The notes beneath the pieces were generated by a model. That model did not search any database and had not been told where the DNA came from. It saw only the letters and a program-made list of their open reading frames with translations. This document shows positions 6,871 to 11,560 of a DNA stretch of 11,560 bases, piece by piece (position 1 is the first letter of the stretch; each line of letters opens with the position of its first letter). Source of the DNA: an uncultured Oscillospiraceae bacterium (GTDB lineage: Bacteria; Bacillota; Clostridia; Oscillospirales; Oscillospiraceae); NCBI GenBank assembly GCA_944385775.1, contig CALWYM010000113.1, forward strand, positions 1-11,560. Reading direction: 5' to 3'. The position numbers were made by a program, and so were the translations under genes.

Positions 6871-6907
6871 AAAGCCGTGTCCCCATTTGAGACACGGCTT
6901 TTTATTT
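6871..6907. terminator. Strong bidirectional terminator
   Basis: AAGCCGTGTC (6872-6881) pairs perfectly with GACACGGCTT (6891-6900) around a 9-nt loop. TTTATTTTT follows on the plus strand, and the upstream AAATAAA gives a U-rich run on the minus strand. It ends the ABC exporter gene and also the convergent pseudouridine synthase gene, whose TAA (6904-6902) overlaps the T tract. Confidence 0.92.
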
Positions 6908-7534
6908 TTGCAGAATTTTGTTCCAGCTCCACTCCGGCGGCGCAGAAAAGGTCAGGCTTTCCCCGTTCCAGGGGAAAAAAATTTTTTCGCACCACAGGGC
7001 GACGTCACCTTTTAGCCTGCTGCCGTACTTGCCGTCCCCTGCCAATGGGTGCTTTCTTGACGCAAACTGCACTCTTATCTGGTGGGTCCTCCCGGTGGCA
7101 AGACGTACACGGCACATTGACACCGTCTCACCCTCAGGCGTTTTCAGTTCCCTTTCCACTATGTAAAAAAGCTTTGCATATTTTGCCCCCTTACGCTGGC
7201 TTTTTACGGGAAAAACCTTGTTTTTCCCGCTGTCCTTAAAGAGATAGTCCTCCATCTCCCCATGCTTTTCGGAAAACTCTCCGGCACAGAGGCAGATATA
7301 CTCCTTTTTAAGCTTACCCTCCAGCAGAAGCTTTGAAAGCGTACCGGTGGCTGTTTTGTTCTTTCCGAAAACCATAACGCCGCCCACAGCTCTGTCAAGG
7401 CGGCTCACTGTACCCACGTAGGCGTCATCTTTCCCCCAATGTTCTGAAAGAAGCGACCTCATGCCCTCCTCGCTGGACACCCCTGAAGGCTTTACCGCAA
7501 GTATAAAATCCTCATTTTCAAAAAGTATGTTCAC
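6902..7534 (-). CDS. RluA-family pseudouridine synthase (no S4 domain)
   Basis: Converts specific uridines in rRNA or tRNA to pseudouridine in the cytosol. It has 210 residues. The catalytic aspartate is D47 in SRLDRAVGGVMVFGK, which corresponds to the family's HRLDRxxSG motif with His changed to Ser. GRTHQIRVQF and HPLAGDGKYGS near residues 148-172 are the typical C-terminal RluA signature, and VKPSGVSSEEG near 14-24 matches the N-terminal KPxG element. It lacks an S4 RNA-binding domain, so it is a compact member whose RNA target cannot be assigned. The start is GTG at 7534, and GTGA overlaps the TGA of the upstream gene by 4 bases, implying translational coupling. Confidence 0.9.
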   Translation of the reverse strand: MNILFENEDFILAVKPSGVSSEEGMRSLLSEHWGKDDAYVGTVSRLDRAVGGVMVFGKNKTATGTLSKLLLEGKLKKEYICLCAGEFSEKHGEMEDYLFKDSGKNKVFPVKSQRKGAKYAKLFYIVERELKTPEGETVSMCRVRLATGRTHQIRVQFASRKHPLAGDGKYGSRLKGDVALWCEKIFFPWNGESLTFSAPPEWSWNKILQK

Positions 7535-8079
7535 TTATCCACCTCATCTTTCTCCCTTATGGCAAGGCTCAGTAGAAGCATTCCCCCCATTATGAGAAGA
7601 ACGGAAAATTCCTGCACCCACTGGGGCAAGACATATACCCCCAAATGCCTTACGTCCTCTACCATAATATGATACGCCAAAGGCAGACCGAAAAGAGGTA
7701 TAAGCAGCTTTTTTCTGCTGTGCATACCCAAAACCACCGAGCCGTAGAGAAAAAGCACCGTAAGATAAAGCACCGTGCAAAAAATATTGTGCCAAAGGGA
7801 AAAGCTCTGTGCCTTTAGAATAAAAAATACTATGCCGATAAAAAGCGGTATAAGGGTTATATAAAGCTTTTTCCTGCCGTATTTAAGTATGGTCACGGGG
7901 AAAAGCGCGGCGGCGGTAATGGGGAAAACTCCTCTTGTGAGCCACAAAAGTCCCTCTCTGTTCTCCTCCCAGCCAAACGTCCACCACACGCGAAGTATAA
8001 AGGACAGCCCGAAAAGCGTAACGCAAAGCTTTACCTTCCCGTCACCTGGTCTGACATAATAACGATACTTGAAAAGCAC
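7531..8079 (-). CDS. Hypothetical six-helix membrane protein
   Basis: 182 residues with about six hydrophobic helices (near 17-33, 49-65, 71-89, 98-118, 124-140 and 157-174), short basic connecting loops (KYGRKK, SRKK) and a charged tail (REKDEVDK). No family was recognised and no catalytic motif is apparent. The start is GTG at 8079, chosen because GGGGGAG (plus 8084-8090) lies 4 nt upstream. The longer frame from a TTG at 8118 would begin inside the hairpin at 8103-8139 and has no ribosome site. The stop overlaps the GTG of the pseudouridine synthase gene, so the two are translated together. A functional link to RNA modification is not implied. Confidence 0.75.
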   Translation of the reverse strand: MLFKYRYYVRPGDGKVKLCVTLFGLSFILRVWWTFGWEENREGLLWLTRGVFPITAAALFPVTILKYGRKKLYITLIPLFIGIVFFILKAQSFSLWHNIFCTVLYLTVLFLYGSVVLGMHSRKKLLIPLFGLPLAYHIMVEDVRHLGVYVLPQWVQEFSVLLIMGGMLLLSLAIREKDEVDK

Positions 8080-8102
8080 GGTTCTCCCCCCTGCTTTAGT
8101 AA

Positions 8103-8139
8103 ATACGGCGCAGCCCAAAAAGACTGGACTGCGCCGTAT
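8103..8139 (-). terminator. Hairpin after the C-S lyase gene (weak terminator)
   Basis: ATACGGCGCAG (8103-8113) pairs perfectly with CTGCGCCGTAT (8129-8139), an 11-bp GC-rich stem with a 15-nt loop. On the minus strand only TTTAC follows, so termination may be partial and some transcripts could continue into the membrane protein gene. I see no good separate promoter for that gene in the short gap. Confidence 0.65.
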
Positions 8140-8162
8140 AAGTTTTTGTTTTACTTTTCCGA

Positions 8163-9311
8163 TTACACCTCAACAGCCTTAAGAGCTCTTTCCATACGGT
8201 CGAGAGCTTCCTTGAGCTGAGAGCGTGGGCAGCCAAAGTTCAGACGGACAAACTTGCCTGCGCCAAAGCCGGAGCCCGGGTTGACAATAACCTTTGCCTT
8301 CTCCTCAAAGAACTTTGCCGGTTCCTCATAGGGCAGCTCGGTGCAGTCAATCCACGCAAGATATGTAGCCTCATTGTGATTTACTGAAACAAAAGGCATT
8401 GCGGCAATACGCTCCTCAACATACTTGGCGTTGCCTCTCAGATACTGGCGGAGCTCCTCTTTCCACTGCTCGCAGGAGCCGTCGTATGCCTTTTTAATGG
8501 CTATACCATAAAGGAGATTTCCTCTGGTGGAGAAAAGTGCCTTTGTGTTCTTTATAAACTTCTCTCTAAGCTCCTTATTGGGGATAATGGCAAAACCGAT
8601 GGGCAGACCGGGGATATTGCATATCTTGCCGGCAGAGCTTACGGTAATCGTATGGTCAACGGCGTCATCACAGATAGTGAACGCGGGGATATGGGTTCCC
8701 TCAAGGATAATTTCGCAGTGAATCTCGTCAGCCACAAGCAGAATATCGTGACGACGGCAGAAGTCATAAAGACCCTGAAGCTCTTCCCTTGTCCACACAC
8801 GTCCCACAGGGTTATGGGGTGAGCAGAGGATAAAGCTCTTTATATCAGGGGTATAAGCAGCCTCCATGGCGTCAAAATCAAAGGTGTACTTTCCATTCTC
8901 AATCTTAAGGGGAACGGAAACCTCAGGTACGCCGATCTCATCTGCGACCTTGCGGATATGCATATACATAGGATCACAGTACATTACGCTGCCGCCGCCT
9001 ACAAGGCAGCCAACATTAACGCCGGGCATAACGGAGGGGACAAATACAATCCACTCCTCCTCGCACTGGCAGTGATACTTATCTCTGTAATGCTGGGCAA
9101 TGACGGGGATTGCGTTAGAGGCAACACTGTTATAGCCGAAGAAGGGGTGCTCCATTCTCTCCTTGATAGCGTCAATAATGGGCTGGGGGGTCTGGAAATC
9201 CATATCCGCCACAAACATCGGGATCTCACCGTTTGTGCACCTTGTCCACTTGTTCTCCTGATACTTGGCCCTGTCCTTAAGAGCCGGGCTCACTTTGTCA
9301 AAATCAAACAT
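8163..9311 (-). CDS. PLP-dependent C-S lyase, PatB/MalY type (cystathionine beta-lyase-like)
   Basis: Fold-type I PLP enzyme of 382 residues, the usual size. Members cleave the C-S bond of cystathionine or cysteine conjugates to a thiol, pyruvate and ammonia. Seen, numbered from the chosen start: early MFVADMDFQTP motif, N167 in SPHNPVGR, D195 in VADEIH (pyridine nitrogen partner), PLP lysine K229 in SSAGKICNIPGLP (aligning with SKTFNIAGL of Bacillus PatB) and carboxylate-binding R356 in FVRLNFGCPR. ATG at 9311 is preferred over ATG at 9320: AAAGGAG (plus 9321-9327) touches the latter and is 9 nt from the former, and MFDFDK matches family starts. A true aminotransferase is less likely, but the natural substrate is not known. 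Confidence 0.9.
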   Translation of the reverse strand: MFDFDKVSPALKDRAKYQENKWTRCTNGEIPMFVADMDFQTPQPIIDAIKERMEHPFFGYNSVASNAIPVIAQHYRDKYHCQCEEEWIVFVPSVMPGVNVGCLVGGGSVMYCDPMYMHIRKVADEIGVPEVSVPLKIENGKYTFDFDAMEAAYTPDIKSFILCSPHNPVGRVWTREELQGLYDFCRRHDILLVADEIHCEIILEGTHIPAFTICDDAVDHTITVSSAGKICNIPGLPIGFAIIPNKELREKFIKNTKALFSTRGNLLYGIAIKKAYDGSCEQWKEELRQYLRGNAKYVEERIAAMPFVSVNHNEATYLAWIDCTELPYEEPAKFFEEKAKVIVNPGSGFGAGKFVRLNFGCPRSQLKEALDRMERALKAVEV

Positions 9312-9385
9312 TCGTGCCATCTCCTTTAACTATTTACTAAATTATCTTGGGTCTTTTCCCCGCTAACTTCAATACTCTGTTTTAT

Positions 9386-9414
9386 ATTTTATAATTTTAT
9401 CCCCTAAAATGCAA
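9386..9414 (-). promoter_or_regulatory. Promoter of the C-S lyase gene
   Basis: On the minus strand TTGCAT (9414-9409), 17 nt, TAAAAT (9391-9386). The start would be near 9379, giving a leader of about 68 nt with no obvious riboswitch or T-box features. Confidence 0.55.
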
Positions 9415-9493
9415 GAGGAAAAACAAATTTCCGCGAATATTTCTTGTTCCCGGGAGTCTGTCTTTCAAATGCTTTATCATGTCTTTGCTTTAA

Positions 9494-9521
9494 TATGGTA
9501 TAATTGCACAGTTCTACTGTG
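9494..9521 (+). promoter_or_regulatory. Extended -10 promoter with an operator-like dyad at its start site (pepC region)
   Basis: TATGGTATAAT (9494-9504) is a perfect TRTGnTATAAT element; no strong -35 is visible at normal spacing. Three bases further, CACAGT-TCT-ACTGTG (9507-9521) is a perfect 6-bp dyad lying over the expected start near 9511. This is the usual place for a repressor site, or it would form a tiny 5' hairpin in the RNA. Confidence 0.5.
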
Positions 9522-9555
9522 AAAGTGTCGCCGGAAATTGCCTAACTTGCCTCTA

Positions 9556-9584
9556 TTGACATGGTAAACCAATGGTAGTACAAT
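9556..9584 (+). promoter_or_regulatory. Main pepC promoter
   Basis: TTGACA (9556-9561), 17 nt, TACAAT (9579-9584), close to consensus. The spacer contains the dyad TGGT-AA-ACCA (9562-9571), and ATGGTA is repeated directly at 9561 and 9572, with an inverted ACCAT at 9588-9592. A regulator could bind here. The transcript would start near 9591 and have a leader of about 100 nt. Confidence 0.7.
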
Positions 9585-9647
9585 ATCACCATACTAATTA
9601 GCACGGTACAGCGTCATTGCACCTGGATCGTCTAAAAAAATTCAAAA

Positions 9648-9664
9648 CAGGGAGCATGACCCTG
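9648..9664 (+). other. Hairpin in the pepC leader
   Basis: CAGGG-AGCATGA-CCCTG (9648-9664), extendable by AAATT (9638-9642) with AATTT (9665-9669) across a 5-nt bulge. It lies just ahead of the AGGAGG ribosome site (9678-9683, 6 nt before the ATG). No U tract follows, so it is not a typical terminator. It might affect translation or mRNA stability. Confidence 0.4.
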
Positions 9665-9689
9665 AATTTATTTCCTTAGGAGGCATCAC

Positions 9690-11015
9690 ATGAAAGACTT
9701 GATTACAGCAAGTGATCTCAAAGAATTTTCAGAGAGATTTCGTGCAGACAAGGCAAATCTCGTTGCCATGAACGCCGTCACCTCCAAGGGTGTACAGGCC
9801 AGCGCACGGGAATTTTCCGCTGTCCGCAGTGATCTCCATGAATATTCCGTAAACCTTGACCAGAGGGGCATAACATGGCAGAAAACCAGCGGTCGCTGCT
9901 GGATGTTCGCCGGGTTCAACGTTCTGCGCGCGAAGATTATCAAGGACCTTAACCTTGATAACTTTACCTTCTCCGCAAACTACCTCACCTTCTACGACAA
10001 GCTTGAGAAAGCCAACTATTTCCTTGAGGGTATCCTCGAAAATCCCGATGAGCCTACAAACGGTCGTCTTATGTCAACCATTCTCAGAAGCGGTACCGGC
10101 GATGGCGGCGAGTGGGAGATGTTTGTAAACCTTGTCCGCAAGTACGGCGTTGTGCCGGCAAAGAACCAGCCGGAGACGGTTTCAACTGATAACAGCCGTC
10201 AGATGCCCAAGCTTGTGGGTGAAAAGCTCCGTGAGTACGCCCGTGACCTTCGCCGCCAGATGAAGGACGGCAAGACCGCTTCCGAGCTCAGAGCCCAGAA
10301 GGACGAAATGCTCAACACCATTTATCGTATGTACGCTATCTGCTACGGCGAGCCTGTTAAGACCTTTGACTTCCAGGTACGCACCAAGGACGGCAGATTT
10401 ATAAGCGACAAGGGCATTACGCCTGTTGAGTTCTTTAACAAGTATGTAAATGTGGACTTTTCCAAGTACATAAGCCTGGTTGCCGGTTCCACCGCCGGAG
10501 CTGAGACAAAGAAGTATCAGTTTAAGTATAACGGCGACGTGGTAGAGGGTATTCCTGTTTCCTATGTTTCCGCCACGGTTTCAGACCTTAAAAACTGCGC
10601 CATCGCCCAGCTCAAGGACGGAAAGCCTATCTGGTTCGGCTGCGACGTCTCAGAGCGCAGCTGGAGAGCAGGCGGAATTATGGACGATAAGCTTTATGAC
10701 TATGAGAGTCTTTTTGGCACAGAGTTTAATATGTCAAGAGCGGACCGTTTTGCCTACGGTCAGGCTCACATGAGTCACGCCATGACCCTTAAGGGCGTTG
10801 ATTTGGACGAGAATGACACTCCCTCAAAGTGGAGAGTTGAAAACACCTGGGGACCTGACGTTGGCGAAAAGGGTATGTTCCTTATGACCGACGGCTGGTT
10901 TGATAAGTACTGCTACCAGGTAGTAGTAGAGCGCAAGTATGTTCCCGCCTCCATTTTGAAGGTTTGGGACACCATGGAGCCCATTATGCTGGACCCCTGG
11001 ACACCTCACATATAA
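9690..11015 (+). CDS. pepC: Aminopeptidase C / bleomycin hydrolase family cysteine peptidase (first copy)
   Basis: Papain-like cytosolic peptidase of family C1B, normally a hexamer with its active sites facing an inner chamber, removing N-terminal amino acids from peptides. It has 441 residues, the usual length. Catalytic residues seen: Q64 and C70 in TWQKTSGRCWMFAG, H363 in MSHAMTLKGV and N385 in VENTWG. Other conserved parts are NYLTFYDKLEKANYF and GDGGEWEMF. The C-terminus ends PWTPHI, whereas lactic-acid-bacterial PepC ends PWDPMGALA, so the tail that normally enters the active-site cleft is shorter and different. The start has a strong AGGAGG 6 nt upstream. It is followed 13 nt later by a second pepC. 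Confidence 0.95.
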   Translation: MKDLITASDLKEFSERFRADKANLVAMNAVTSKGVQASAREFSAVRSDLHEYSVNLDQRGITWQKTSGRCWMFAGFNVLRAKIIKDLNLDNFTFSANYLTFYDKLEKANYFLEGILENPDEPTNGRLMSTILRSGTGDGGEWEMFVNLVRKYGVVPAKNQPETVSTDNSRQMPKLVGEKLREYARDLRRQMKDGKTASELRAQKDEMLNTIYRMYAICYGEPVKTFDFQVRTKDGRFISDKGITPVEFFNKYVNVDFSKYISLVAGSTAGAETKKYQFKYNGDVVEGIPVSYVSATVSDLKNCAIAQLKDGKPIWFGCDVSERSWRAGGIMDDKLYDYESLFGTEFNMSRADRFAYGQAHMSHAMTLKGVDLDENDTPSKWRVENTWGPDVGEKGMFLMTDGWFDKYCYQVVVERKYVPASILKVWDTMEPIMLDPWTPHI

Positions 11016-11028
11016 GGAGGAATGGAGA

Positions 11029-11560
11029 ATGGAGAAATATATTTCCAAGGAAAATCTGGAGGCCTTCAGCGCCGACTTCGGTTCTTCCCGTAAAAATAAG
11101 ATTGCAATGAACGCTGTAATCGCAAACGGCGTAAATGACGTGGCTACCCGCTGGGGAGCCGGAAAAAACTTTGAGTTTTCCCTGACCCTTGACAATAAAG
11201 GCATTACAAACCAGAAGAGCAGCGGTCGCTGCTGGATGTTCGCGGCTCTTAACTGCCTGAGATTTCAGGTTATCAAGAACCTGAACCTTTCTGACTTTGA
11301 GCTGAGCCAGAACTACACCTGCTTCTATGACAAGCTGGAAAAGTCCAACTATTTCCTTGAGTCGATTCTTCAGACCCTTGACGAGCCTGAGGGAAGCCGT
11401 GTTCTTCAGCATATTTGCAGAAGCCCAATTCAGGACGGCGGTCAGTGGGACATGATAAGCTCCATAATCACAAAGTACGGTGTATGCCCGAAGGACGCCA
11501 TGCCTGAGAGCGCCTGCTCCTCCGCCACAAGCGAGATGAACAGCGTCGTTACAGAGAAGC
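11029..11560 (+). CDS. pepC: Second aminopeptidase C paralogue (runs off right edge)
   Basis: Read by hand: ATG at 11029, 177 full codons open to the window end. GGAGG (11016-11020), overlapping the end of the first pepC, lies 8 nt upstream. The overlapping ATG at 11022 is in another frame. Catalytic Q62 and C68 are present in TNQKSSGRCWMFAALN. NYTCFYDKLEKSNYFLESIL and QDGGQWDM parallel the first copy. The His and Asn of the active site lie beyond the edge. The two copies align without gaps through the active-site region but differ at many positions, so this is an old duplication or two distinct subfamilies rather than a recent copy. The shared operon suggests co-expression and possibly different peptide preferences. 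Confidence 0.93.
   Translation, partial: MEKYISKENLEAFSADFGSSRKNKIAMNAVIANGVNDVATRWGAGKNFEFSLTLDNKGITNQKSSGRCWMFAALNCLRFQVIKNLNLSDFELSQNYTCFYDKLEKSNYFLESILQTLDEPEGSRVLQHICRSPIQDGGQWDMISSIITKYGVCPKDAMPESACSSATSEMNSVVTEK

Noticed and set aside
8080..8118. Longer N-terminus for the six-helix membrane protein from a TTG at 8118
   Set aside because: The TTG lies in the terminator hairpin with no ribosome site, while GTG at 8079 has a strong purine-rich site at the right distance.
9585..9689. Riboswitch or T-box in the pepC leader
   Set aside because: The leader is only about 100 nt, has no T-box core sequence and no terminator hairpin with a U tract; only one small hairpin is visible.
1..11560. 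Mobile elements, CRISPR arrays, tRNA or rRNA genes, phage genes
   Set aside because: No transposase or integrase frame, repeat-spacer pattern, cloverleaf or terminal inverted repeats were seen on either strand.

Overview
The window looks like a chromosomal housekeeping segment from a fermentative, anaerobic Bacillota/Clostridia species, probably a gut-type clostridium. The reasons are a pyruvate formate-lyase locus of the clostridial/enterobacterial type, strong AGGAGG ribosome sites, AT-rich intergenic DNA with sigma-A-like promoters (TTGACA / TATAAT, some with an extended TGn element), and PepC-type cysteine aminopeptidases. The genus cannot be fixed from the sequence. I see no tRNA, rRNA, CRISPR array, IS element or phage gene.

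Layout. (1) 1-657, minus: 5' part of an RlmI-like PUA + SAM-dependent rRNA methyltransferase running off the left edge. (2) 658-897: divergent promoter region. (3) 898-1546, plus: a 34-residue one-helix peptide followed by a 177-residue one-helix protein, both unrecognised, closed by a bidirectional terminator. (4) 1575-4702, minus: pflB then pflA, the glycyl-radical enzyme and its radical-SAM activase, with a hairpin and a candidate pflA promoter between them. (5) 4703-5077: AT-rich divergent control region. (6) 5078-6865, plus: a half-size ABC exporter interrupted by one in-frame TAG, exactly at the conserved A-loop tyrosine of the nucleotide-binding domain. A strong bidirectional terminator follows. 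(7) 6902-9311, minus: a PatB/MalY-type C-S lyase, a six-helix membrane protein and an RluA-family pseudouridine synthase. The last two overlap by 4 bases (GTGA). (8) 9312-9689: control region with two promoters and operator-like dyads. (9) 9690-11560, plus: two tandem, diverged pepC genes, the second cut by the right edge.

How the genes work together. PflB and PflA form one system: PflA installs the glycyl radical on PflB, which then splits pyruvate to acetyl-CoA and formate without oxygen. The two PepC proteins would release amino acids from peptides in the cytosol. The C-S lyase acts in sulfur amino-acid metabolism. The two RNA modification enzymes are unrelated housekeeping functions.

No convincing new multi-gene system is present. 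The points most worth following are the amber codon at the A-loop tyrosine, the unrecognised small membrane-peptide locus at 898-1546, the pflA promoter inside a hairpin loop, and the altered C-terminal tail of the first PepC. Complete genes here stop with TAA (7) or TGA (2). TAG is never used as an ordinary gene end.
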